From contig NC_091137.1 of assembly GCF_041381155.1 (NCBI RefSeq), forward strand, positions 20,381,655 through 20,445,654: DNA of 64,000 nucleotides, in the 5' to 3' direction. The stretch is from Argopecten irradians (lineage: Eukaryota > Mollusca > Bivalvia > Pectinida > Pectinidae). The position numbers were made by a program, and so were the translations under genes. Shown one piece after another: positions 45,301-55,445 of this stretch (within the stretch, counting starts at the first letter, position 1; every line of letters starts with the position of its first letter). The notes beneath the pieces are model-generated. The model did not search any database, was not told the DNA's origin, and saw nothing but the letters and a program-made list of their open reading frames with translations.

Positions 45301-47496
45301 AGAATCGTCAACTGAGCCTCGATTCAATCACATAGCAGAATATATAGCTGAACCCAGATCCAACCACTACATGTACGTGTCTTTCATTAAGGTTAAACAT
45401 CACATTATTACAAAGTTGGGCTTTCAAACGACGAGTATGACGCTGCAATTAGTAACATATAACTATTAACTATTCACGATCCCATTACATGCCTCGAGCT
45501 TTTCCTGTACTTGGGAGCTCCTCAGGTTCAGGTCCGGCTGGCTTGGTAAGAACTGGTGTAGATAGTTCTGGTTTCTCTGGCTGGAGTTAGTCCAGCTCGA
45601 GTTGTCGTACACACTTCTCTGAGGGGAAAAATTTCAATAACTGACATGACATTAATTCATTCAGGGTCACAGATGAAAGCTTAACCGAGACGCATAATCT
45701 CGTTAGATAATTGTTAGATCTAAATAACATTTGACATTTAAAAAACAGACATAATTCGGCAGCCATAATGGGTTTTTTTCAAAACTGGAATATCTTTTTG
45801 TTTCATTTTTACCACGACGAACAATGATTTTATTAATCGACAGTAATATACTTCTGGAACTACACTGCTTTCGAGAATGTGATATGACCTAACAAAAACG
45901 TAAAGTTGAATTCTTACCCAGTTTGTTGGGATATCTGTCCATAAATAAAAGTTTCTGTAGTCGTTGTCTCTGTCTGACGAGGTGCTGCTGTTGATGAACC
46001 ATTGATGTTTATCACTGGTGTGGTTCGGTATGAAGTCTAACACCAGGTGCATACCTGTAAGGGCATTGGCAAAAACATGTGCAGATTTTCAACATCAACA
46101 AAGGCCTAGCACATCCATCAAGTGTAGGGATTTCCAGTACAAAGGCCAAAAAATATTACGTCTGTTTAGGGTTACCCCACTGACAATAATTTTTTACCCC
46201 CAATGCCTAATTTTTTCCACTTTTCTGCGAAAAAAAAATAAAAATCGGGATTTCGATCTCAGACCGGTTCTGGTCATTATTTTAGAGTGAAAGACATTAA
46301 AATAAATCCTCCCAACCTACCAACCCTATTTTTTGCCAATGTAACCCTAAACCGGCATATTTTTTGCCTAAAGTGGGAGAAGGGCATCGTGGGTATGAAC
46401 AAAGAAGTCGTTAAATGTCATTGCATACGCCCTGTACGCCATTTGCTCCGTGCTTTGTAAAGTTTAAGTACTCAGAACTTAAGAGATTTGTATAAGCATA
46501 CCATAGTGTTATTTCGTGTCATTAAATAAAAAGTAGCACTTTCGTTAGAAATGACGGAAAAGAATAACTGCTAACCTCTTTCATGAACAGCTTTTAACAA
46601 AGATTCAAAGTCACTCATGTTCCCATAACTCTTCTCAATGGTCATGTGATCGATGATGTTGAAATCGGAGTCGACGTCATGGTCGAACTTGTAGATTGGG
46701 CTCAGTGATACCGTGTGGGCCCCGATGTTTCGGATATGATCGAGGTGAGATTCGACGCCTAAAACAATCACATATTTTTTCATGATCATTAAAGCGTCGC
46801 TAAGATACCGATTTATTTACATCATAAGAAATAGTTCTGAAACGAAGCAAAAATGACACTGAGGCACATCTATTGAGGTAATCACCTTTTAGATCACCAA
46901 TACCGTCCCCATCGCTGTCACTAAAACTTGGTACGTAGACTCGGTAGATCGTCTCGTTCTGCCACCAACTGCGCATGTCTTGATCGCGACATCGAGGGTA
47001 GATCAACACGAGCGCCACCACAGTGATAAGAAGAGCTAGCCAGCCCAGCAGAACCACGGAGATACACATAACGCGTAGGCGCCACCAGAAGGGCTTAGAA
47101 GAGTGGCGTAATAGTTCCTCCTTCTCCATTCCCCGGAATGGGCTTCCGAGTGCTGGAGTCTCCGGAGGTTCTTCCACTGCCCTGTGATACCAAAGCAACA
47201 AATTAGTCATTAATGAATTCTCGAAAATCAAGTGACACATTAATCTACGTTTCAAATATTTTTGCAACATTTACTGGCTTGCATATCAAGTGCATTTATC
47301 TATCAGAATTACTTCCCTCAGCTCTATTACTACTCATCAAAGTCCTTGAAGTACTGATCGTTATTAGCCTTATTATTAAATGCAGTTAAAATGACATGTA
47401 CCCATAGTTGTCGTCATAAGTGGATTGCTCTTCTTTCTCGAATGTATCAGCATCTGGTTTAGATCTAGTACTGCTCCTTCCGGAATAGATACTCAT
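42312..47496 (-). CDS. SLC3 family heavy chain (rBAT/4F2hc-like), tandem copy 2
   Basis: Paralogue of copy 1 with the same role. Exons: 47496-47402, 47181-46886, 46758-46576, 46054-45918, 45618-45493, 45067-44942, 44584-44475, 44116-43921, 43620-43333, 42917-42766 and 42522-42312, giving 639 residues in frame. Exon count and every phase match copy 1, and exons 4, 5, 10 and 11 have identical lengths. Exon 2 has the anchor [20 protein letters not shown], the cysteine in YPRCR and [20 protein letters not shown]. Region I keeps NH ([15 protein letters not shown]), unlike copy 1. [14 protein letters not shown] has R at the nucleophile position and N where copy 1 has [16 protein letters not shown] follows, and the C-terminus is SWDYVAKEL. 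Intron 5 (45492-45068) has a GC donor. An acceptor right before ACTTGACAAGATG at about 47506 implies a 5'UTR intron. Which vertebrate SLC3 member it matches best cannot be decided by eye. Confidence 0.92.
45068..45492 (-). other. GC-AG intron in SLC3 copy 2
   Basis: The donor is CTCGAG|GCATGT and the acceptor TTCCCAG|GATATC. The homologous intron of copy 1 uses GAATTGAAG|GTAAC. Protein alignment (VQGELK/DILEFW against VQEKLE/DILRFW) fixes the boundary exactly. Confidence 0.75.
46110..46400. repeat. Probable interspersed repeat in SLC3 copy 2 intron 3
   Basis: GGGTTACCCCACTG near 46169 and AATGTAACCCTAAACCGG near 46339 look like loose inverted ends around CCCCCAATGCC and CTCCCAACCTACC. Bounds and class uncertain. 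Confidence 0.25.
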
Positions 47497-47506
47497 CTTG
47501 TCAAGT

Positions 47507-48050
47507 CTGTGAATGTATAAATGTCATTCATGTTTATATTTTCATATAGCATACAATTTTAGTTTTACCTTGTTTTACCATGTACCTTTGTAAGCCTACA
47601 TAACCCTCTATAAGGATCTGCTCTGGTGAGGTTTTAGTCTTCTTGAAGTCTCGTTTCAATATTAATCAGATTTTTTTGGGGGATTTTATTTCAAGTTCAT
47701 TTTTGCTGTAAATCTATTTTAGGTTCATTGGGATGAAAATTTTAAGCGTGAAACTATAAGCTAATGGTCTTTTATTGTTACATCTAATGAAAAAATTAAT
47801 AAAAGTTTTTAGCAAAAAATGCTTAAAAAATAACAAATTTTGTAATAGAGAAAAATCAAGCACACTGATCCCCTACTTTTTATGCTGGTTTTAGAAAGAA
47901 CAACGTTTTTTTCTTTGCAAAGTTTTAGAAAAAGTCGTCTGTGAGGCGTTGATCTGTCAAAAATTGTAAATAATGTGGTATTTCCATCTTCAAAAAATAC
48001 TGCTATTCTCAGCAGAAAGAATTGGTTGACTGTGTGATATAATTGTTTTC
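47507..48050. other. Upstream flank of SLC3 copy 2
   Basis: Expected to hold the promoter or 5'UTR exon of copy 2. Nothing definite seen. An open frame at 47809-48138 runs into the neighbouring MITE and has no recognisable content. Confidence 0.4.
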
Positions 48051-48361
48051 TTAAAGATGCTCCACCGCCAACAGAGCATAAACGATACTCATCATTTGAA
48101 CAATAATTGATTTTTAATTGTGTATGTCTAATACACAATATATATATATATATATAAATAAGTAGTTTGCTTGTGGTGTATGTGCAATCAATACTTTATT
48201 TCATATAGTACATAGTGTCAAGTTAAATAAGAACCTCAAACTTTTCAATGATGGTAATGGTGTAAATTAAGTATTTTTTGTAACTGAAGAAAACTACTAA
48301 TTTGTCTGGTCCTGTTTTTGATAGAGAAAAATACCATTTGTCAGCGATGGAGCATCTTTAA
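48051..48361. mobile_element. TTAA-flanked MITE, about 311 bp
   Basis: Begins TTAAAGATGCTCCACCGCC and ends GCGATGGAGCATCTTTAA, so TTAA stands at both ends with terminal inverted repeats of about 14 bp (AGATGCTCCAYCGC). A TTAA target duplication is the hallmark of piggyBac-type transposons. Non-coding, with an (AT)n stretch at about 48138-48158. Confidence 0.7.
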
Positions 48362-48510
48362 AGAAAACATCGGTGTGTCATTTTTGCGAATATTCATAAT
48401 TAGCAGACCACTAATTTGGAAAGTATTGTTTCAGTTTGTCATGTGTATGATCAAAACATTGAAATTCGTGTAAAATCGCAATTTACGTCAAATAGTTACA
48501 AATGGGACTC

Positions 48511-50890
48511 GGGTCTGGTTTCTAGTTCAGTTTAAGTTTAAACAGAACTCGGGTCTGGTTTCTAGTTCCGTTTAAGTTTAAACAGAACTCGGGTCTGGTT
48601 TCTAGTTAAGTTTGAGTTTGACCAGAACTCTGGTCTGGTTCCTAGATCCGTTTAAGTGTGAACGGAACTCGGATCTGGTTTCTAGTTCCGTTTAAGTTTG
48701 AACGGAACTCGGGTCTGGTTTCTAGTTCAGTTAAAGTTTTACCAGAACTCTGGTCTGGTTCCTAGATCCGTTTATTTGTGAACGGAACTCGGGTCTGGTT
48801 TTTAGTTCCGTTTAAGTTTGACCAAAACTCGGGTATGGTTTCTAGTTCCGTTTAAATTAAATTAGAACTCGGGTCTGGTTTCTAGTTCAGTTTAAATTTA
48901 AACAGAACTCGGGTCTGGTTTCTAGTTCAGTTTAAGTTTAAACAGAACTCGGGTCTGGTTTCTAGTTAAGTTTAAGTTTGACCAGAACTCTGGTCTGGTT
49001 CCTAGATCCGTTTAAGTGTGAACGGAACTCGGGTCTGGTTTCTAGTTCCGTTTGAGTTTGACCAGAACGCGGGTCTGGTTTCTAGTTCAGTTTAAGTTTA
49101 AACAGAACTCGGGTCTGGTTTCTAGTTAAGTTTAAGTTTGACCAGAACTCTGGTCTGGTTCCTAGATCCGTTTATTTGTGAACGGAACTCGGGTCTGGTT
49201 TCTAGTTCCGTTTAAGTTTGACCAGAACTCGGGTCTGGTTTCTAGTTCAGTTTAAGTTTAAACAGAACTCGGGTCTGGTTTCTAGTTAAGTTTAAGTTTT
49301 ACCAGAACTCTTGTCTGGTTCCTAGATCCGTTTATTTGTGAACGGAACTCGGGTCTGGTTTCTAGTTCAGTTAAAGTTTTACCAGAACTCTGGTCTGGTT
49401 CCTAGATCCGTTTATTTGTGAACGGAACGCGGGTCTGGTTTTTAGTTCCGTTTAAGTTTGACCAAAACTCGGGTATGGTTTCTAGTTCCGTTTAAATTAA
49501 AACAGAACTCGGGTCTGGTTTCTAGTTCAGTTTAAATTTAAACAGAACTCGGGTCTGGTTTCTAGTTCAGTTTAAGTTTAAACAGAACTCGGGTCTGGTT
49601 TCTAGTTAAGTTTAAGTTTGACCAGAACTCTGGTCTGGTTCCTAGATCCGTTTAAGTGTGAACGGAACTCGGGTCTGGTTTCTAGTTCCGTTTAAGTTTG
49701 ACCAGAACTCGGGTCTGGTTTCTAGTTCAGTTTAAGTTTAAACAGAACTCGGGTCTGGTTTCCAGTTAAGTTTAAGTTTGACCAGAACTCTGGTCTGGTT
49801 CCTAGATCCGTTTATTTGTGAACGGAACTCGGGTCTGGTTTCTAGTTCCGTTTAAGTTTGACCAGAACTCGGGTCTGGTTTCTAGTTCAGTTTAAGTTTA
49901 AACAGAACTCGGGTCTGGTTTCTAGTTAAGTTTAAGTTTTACCAGAACTCTGGTCTGGTTCCTAGATCCGTTTATTTGTGAACGGAACTCGGGTCTGGTT
50001 TCTAGTTCAGTTAAAGTTTTACCAGAACTCTGGTCTGGTTCCTAGATCCGTTTATTTGTGAACGGAACGCGGGTCTGGTTTTTAGTTCCGTTTAAGTTTG
50101 ACCAAAACTCGGGTATGGTTTCTAGTTCCGTTTAAATTAAAACAGAACTCGGGTCTGGTTTCTAGTTCAGTTTAAATTTAAACAGAACTCGGGTCTGGTT
50201 TCTAGTTCAGTTTAAGTTTAAACAGAACTCGGGTCTGGTTTCTAGTTAAGTTTAAGTTTGACCAGAACTCTGGTCTGGTTCCTAGATCCGTTTAAGTGTG
50301 AACGGAACTCGGGTCTGGTTTCTAGTTCCGTTTAAGTTTGACCAGAACTCGGGTCTGGTTTCTAGTTCAGTTTAAGTTTAAACAGAACTCGGGTCTGGTT
50401 TCCAGTTAAGTTTAAGTTTGACCAGAACTCTGGTCTGGTTCCTAGATCCGTTTATTTGTGAACGGAACTCGGGTCTGGTTTCTAGTTCCGTTTAAGTTTG
50501 ACCAGAACTCGGGTCTGGTTTCTAGTTCAGTTTAAGTTTAAACAGAACTCGGGTCTGGTTTCTAGTTAAGTTTAAGTTTTACCAGAACTCTGGTCTGGTT
50601 CCTAGATCCGTTTATTTGTGAACGGAACTCGGGTCTGGTTTCTAGTTCCGTTTAAGTTTGACCAGAACTCGGGTCTGGTTTCTAGTTCAGTTTAAGTTTA
50701 AACAGAACTCGGGTCTGGTTTCTAGTTAAGTTTAAGTTTGACCAGAACTCTGGTCTGGTTCCTAGATCCGTTTATTTGTGAACGGAACTCGGGTCTGGTT
50801 TCTAGTTCCGTTTAAGTTTGACCAAAACTCGGGTATGGTTTCTAGTTTTCTAGTTCCGTTTAAGTTTAAACAGAACTCGGTTCTGGTTCC
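48511..50890. repeat. Minisatellite: 40-bp units in a 640-bp higher-order repeat
   Basis: About 59 consecutive units of exactly 40 bp. The basic form is GGGTCTGGTTTCTAGTTC followed by AGTTTAAGTTTAAACAGAACTC. Four main variants (CAG, AAG, CCTAGATCCG and CCG types) follow each other in a recurring four-unit, 160-bp order. A marker unit GGGTATGGTTTCTAG recurs at 48831, 49471 and 50111, so the true higher-order period is 16 units (640 bp), present about 3.7 times. A TAG stop in every unit and the 40-bp length exclude a protein repeat. The array is upstream of SLC3 copy 2. Confidence 0.95.
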
Positions 50891-50894
50891 TTCA

Positions 50895-50940
50895 GCCACC
50901 CCCCCTCCCCTCCCCCCCCCCCCCCCCCCCCCCCCCCCCA
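50895..50940. repeat. Poly-C tract at the end of the minisatellite
   Basis: Almost pure C from about 50897 to 50939 with a few T near its start. It directly follows the last degenerate minisatellite unit. Confidence 0.9.
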
Positions 50941-51246
50941 TTATTTTCATTCCATTTTCAACTTTGGTATGAACACCTATTTCCAAAAATCTATTTAAGA
51001 AAAGAAAGTTAATCATTAGAAAATTTTTTTTTTAACAAGAGCAGATCTTTAAGCAAGAAAGGTGGCCTATGTAAGGATTAGTGTTACAAAGTCAGTTCTG
51101 ATGATGGTGCTTTCATTGTTGCCTTCATACAATCATTAAACGAAGCTGAACAAAACTATCATAGATATAAGCTAATGGTCACATTCCGCCAGTCGCCCTT
51201 CCACGAAATGATAAGAAACTAACATGGTGTACAAAGCCTAGATAAA

Positions 51247-51398
51247 CCAAATACTATCTGACTGTTTATCGTGCTATCTTCTGAACTCAGAATAAAATAT
51301 CACACTGAAATTTTGGTCTAAACCAATACTATCTGACTGTTTATCATGCTATCTTCTGAACTCAGAATAAAATATCACACTGAAATTTTGGTCTAAAA
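51247..51398. repeat. 76-bp direct duplication
   Basis: CCAATACTATCTGACTGTTT and the following bases through GAAATTTTGGTCTAAA occur twice, 76 bp apart (51247 and 51323), with one obvious mismatch (CGTG/CATG). Confidence 0.85.
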
Positions 51399-51399
51399 G

Positions 51400-51895
51400 C
51401 ACTGCATAATCTGAAACTTTTGCTTACAAACTGAGATCAGCAACGGAAAACTAACTCCTTTTGCCTAAGTTACAATCAGATACAATGAGAAAGTCCTTCA
51501 GCTACTATGGAGTAATTTTCCGATTGATGTAACAAATTCCACATCCCTTGTAACTTTTCAGCAAAAGTTAAGAACTTATTTACAATCAAACACGATAATT
51601 TAAATACATTATAGAGTTATATTGTACTTGTGTTACCTATATCAGAACAGTACCTATCATGATTCTTGAAACATCATCTTGTTTCTGGTACCCAAAGGAA
51701 TGTACTATTTGTAATAGTAATATGATTGATTTCTTTTGTGTCCATTGTATTGTATTATACTGTTATCATATGGGTGTGATGTGTTTTGTTGATTCATAAT
51801 TGTTTGTGTTTATATAATGAGGACCACATGGACGATTCGCTCCATGTCAAATGTGTCACCCTCAGGAAATAAAGTATTATCATTATTATCAACAA
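51400..51895 (+). mobile_element. Non-LTR retrotransposon 3' end (CR1/L2-like relic)
   Basis: At about 51502-51602 the plus strand reads LWSNFPIDVTNSTSLVTFQQ then KLRTYLQSNTII and a stop. This is the common C-terminal signature (LWN.LP..V....S...FK..L...L) of CR1/L2-type reverse transcriptase ORFs. Downstream there is a non-coding 3' region ending CAGGAAATAAAGTATTATCA followed by a short TTATCA-type tail near 51890. Everything upstream is missing or unrecognisable. Confidence 0.6.
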
Positions 51896-52039
51896 GACGT
51901 CTTATTTGCAAGGGCGAAGCAAATATATCAAGAGGTTGTCTTTAAAGTGAAAAGTGATATAATATTATTTTAAGATCATGGGTTGAGACAGCAGGAGCAT
52001 GTTTATGTCAAATCTTCTTACAGGGCGCGATTCACTGAT

Positions 52040-52385
52040 GTCTGTATGTGTAATTCGGGATAGATTTGTTCAGTAATGGCGACTGAAGGACCTACACCTT
52101 GTTTTAACATTGTAGAAACGAACGTTGCCTTGTCAGTGTTTCGTTTCGCGGGAATTAACATTGATTTTAAGCATAGGAATACGTCCGTTGATAATAAGAT
52201 TTTAAAATTGTGCCAGATTCCCAGATTATTTATCTATTTGATGTAAATACTAGGTTTGTCACACAATGATAACAAAAGTTTTATTTACATTGTGCGTCTG
52301 TTGTATTTGTTGATAAAGTCCACGACAAGATCACGTGTGATATTTGGTGACGTTACAAATATTTAAGTACGATATGTGTTTTGAC
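52040..52385 (+). repeat. Dispersed module, copy 1
   Basis: Shares with 53000-53420, in the same order: GTCAGT.TTTC, GGAATTAAC.TTGATTT, CGTT(G)GATAA, GTTGTGCCAGAT-like words (TTGTGCCAGATTCCCAG), TTTGATGTAAATA, CACACAA.GATAACAAA and TTGGTGACGT. Non-coding, about 340 bp, class unknown. Confidence 0.55.
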
Positions 52386-52999
52386 GTAGTATAGTCTAAT
52401 GGTATATAATAACAGTTTTAGTCTACAATCAAGGCCACGTTCAACAACTTTATCATTCATGATATCGGGATTTTAGGATAGCTTCGACTATCGGTGCACT
52501 TCGTCACAGCGTACTTTGTGACCTGTCGGTTATCCAACAAATTCATTTTTTATATTATATTTTGTCAATGTAACACTTCCAGGACATAAAGTCATACATC
52601 GATCAGAAATCCAAACAATATCTATAGCACGTTCTGATTCAGTGACCAATCAGGAGTGTCGCTACAAAAAGGTGACATCAACTTTGATTGGTTGAGCGGA
52701 AAATGTATTACTATGATGTCACAAATGAAGCTTAGGACGCCTGGTACTATATACACTCTACATGCATTCTATCATTTTAGATTGGGGGAAAATCGTCATA
52801 GAAAAAAAATAAACTGAAACTTTAATTTTAAATATGATGAAATTCTTTCCTGTTTTCACCATTCCTGAAATATGTTTTAAAAATCGTCAAAAAGTCAGAC
52901 TACAAAACAAGAGCGAACGTTCAACTTACTCGCCAAGAGTGAGTAGAGCGGGGACAAGGGTATAATGGTATATATATCTCACGGCCTACACATTCTTGT

Positions 53000-53420
53000 C
53001 TGATGTAATTTAATGATGTCCATACTCATTCATGAAATTCGGAAAGTGTTCTAATTTAATTAGATCGATCACTTTAGTATTGGTTTCTGAAGAATATAGA
53101 TCTTGCATTAACTTTCTAGGGAGGAACAATGTCTTGTCAGTATTTCTCTCTTCGGAAATTAACTTTGATTTGTATAGAGGAGAATATATTATATTTGTAT
53201 AGAGGAGACCGTTCGTTGATAACAAGGTTATAAGTTGTGCCAGATGTCTAGCTTATTTATGTATTTGATGTAAATATTATGTGATTCACACAACGATAAC
53301 AAACTTTTAATTTACATTGTACGGCTGATTCGCGTATATTTGTTGACAAGGCAAGCATCAAAGTTCGTGTTAATATCACGTGTACCTTTTGGTGACGTCA
53401 CGAGAATAACGGGTATCTAG
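53000..53420 (+). repeat. Dispersed module, copy 2
   Basis: Diverged duplicate of 52040-52385. It has an extra internal duplication (TTTGTATAGAGGAGA twice at about 53171-53209) and a full CRE word, GGTGACGTCACGAG, near the end, where copy 1 has GGTGACGTTAC. Confidence 0.55.
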
Positions 53421-54540
53421 GTTAACCGGTGCAATTATAGATAAATTTACAATATATTCCCTCTAACTCGAACACTATTTCCTCAAACACCCTCATTTGT
53501 CGCACAGATTGCATAGTCCAGAACCTTTCCTTATATATGTCATGTAACAAAACCTCGGATAACTCGAACCACTATTCGCCGAATACCCCTTATTACTCGA
53601 ACAGAAATATATCTCCCCTTTCGTTCATATACATAGTATTTAAACTATCTATTCGTCGAACAGGTGTTTGGTCCTTTAGATTGATTTATCTACAGCATCA
53701 TTAATGTATTTTTTTCTATGCAATATGAATATGATCACGGTTACATAATTAAAAAAAATCAATATGACAAGTTGCATTGTCCCATCTACCGGTATATGTT
53801 TTTGGTTACAAAAATGTTCATATTTTTTTATTTTATTTATAAAAACCTGCATGTTTTTATTTTGAAACCCCGTGCATCCTTGCATACACCGAAGTGAAGC
53901 ACACGTAGCTACACATGCTCGGTCAAAAGTCGGCGTACCAGCCACTTAAAATCATAATGATTTGTACAAAAGCAATCAAGTCTGTTTTATTGAAGTGTTT
54001 ATGGTGATAGCTAACACAGGCTAAATTAGAGGATCTGATTGATACCTTTAGATAATCAGTGACTGGCATACAGGTAGAACGTTATATTTGCACCTGCTGT
54101 CGTCATTGCATGCTTGTAAAAGGCAACGAAATTTCAGATATATTTTATTCTCCCTAACTTGCTTTCTCCTTACTTTTGGCTATACTCTGAATCCTTCCCC
54201 TGGCCGTGTCAATCCTGATCATTTCTACTCCTCCTTGACACTCAACGTAAAAGGAGTTTGGATACTTGTTTGTTATCAGTATAAAGTAACAGTGTGGATG
54301 TGTTTGTTCAGTGTCCCTCGTGTATGCGGTGTGTTGCATGCTATTTGTGTGAAGCGCGTTTGTGATTTGGGAAACTGCAGTATGTCGGTCTTGTGGCCCT
54401 TTGTAATATGTAATACTTACCCTTTTTATAATACTATTAGTATTTCACTGAAACATACTGTCAGACACATAGAACAAGTACACACACACTGTCTTATTTT
54501 ACTGAGAACGGACTAACCAGCCATCTTATTCCATTTATGC
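53421..54540. other. Intergenic, nothing recognised
   Basis: Open frames at 53676-53945 and 54088-54516 have no recognisable protein content and cysteine- or aromatic-rich, AT-driven composition. Confidence 0.4.
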
Positions 54541-54740
54541 TCAGCGAGAAACAGGAGCAGAATCTACCACTTTCAAGTGGGGCTGTCTCGAGGGCGACGT
54601 TATGAAGAGAAAATATAAAATCCTAAATTTAGTCGCCTTTTACAATTTACAATGCGGTCAGCAGCTATATTTCTACCGCACTACCTACAGAGCAGGACAG
54701 TCAAGGCAATTGGTTCGAAGATGATAGATAAGTGAGGTGA
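54540..54740 (+). repeat. Fragment of a long interspersed repeat (AAATTTAGTCGCCTTTTA family)
   Basis: CCTAAATTTAGTCGCCTTTT and GGTCAGCAGC are shared with 56900-56955. A short inverted piece, AAAAGGCGACTAAATTTGG, is at about 56440-56458. Confidence 0.5.
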
Positions 54741-55036
54741 ATCTGGTGTTTTACAATCAAAAACATACGACTGTGTACATAAACAAGAATTTAAAAATGT
54801 TTCATTCGATAGATTCCAGTATAGAATAAATACTCAGTAATCCTGCATTTCAGAGGCAAATCGAGTAGATACATGTTTTCTTACCTTCTTCTTCCCCTAG
54901 ATGTTCATATTTAGTACAAGACAGTCTTTATCAGTTCCTGTTATCACACATTTTTGATCGTCACCGTATCATCAGGTAGTTTGTGGTATGTGTGGGGACC
55001 TGTAGGGGTGCTTTCTAGGCTTCACATTGGAGTGCA

Positions 55037-55445
55037 GGTCTGTATAGAAAATTATATACATTCGGTGTGATATTTCACACTGGTTGGGGGTCTGAATAGA
55101 AAACTATATACATTTGGTGTAATAATTCACAATGGTTGGGGGTCTGTATAGAAAACTCTATTCATTTGGTGTAATAATTCACACTGGTTGGGGGTCTGTA
55201 TAGAAAACTACATACATTTGATGTAATAATTCACACTGGTTGGGGGTCTGTAAAGAAAACTCTATACATTTGGTGTAATAATTCACACTGGTTGGGGGTC
55301 TGTATAGAAAACTCTATACATTTGGTGTGATAATTCACACTGGTTGGGGGTCTGTATAGAAAACTATATACATTTGGTGTTATAATTCACAATGGAGTGC
55401 GGGTCTGTATAGAAAACTCTTTACATTTGGTGTCTTACGTCACAT
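55037..55445. repeat. 52-bp tandem repeat, about 8 units
   Basis: Unit GGGGGTCTGTATAGAAAACT followed by CTATACATTTGGTGTAATAA and TTCACACTGGTT. Consecutive GGGGG starts at 55086 and 55138 fix the 52-bp period. Edge units diverge. Confidence 0.9.

Noticed and set aside
47809-48138. 109-codon minus-strand open frame
   Set aside because: It starts inside the TTAA-flanked MITE and runs out through unrelated sequence. No family features.
48511-50890. CRISPR-like or protein-repeat interpretation of the 40-bp array
   Set aside because: There are no unique spacers between repeats, units are contiguous, and each unit contains TAG with a length not divisible by three. It is a minisatellite in a eukaryotic genome.
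50762-51016. Open frames through the poly-C tract on both strands
   Set aside because: They are glycine- or proline-run artefacts of the homopolymer joined to minisatellite sequence.
53676-54516. Open frames with several cysteines
   Set aside because: No signal peptide plus cysteine-spacing pattern that I recognise, and no splice-supported continuation.
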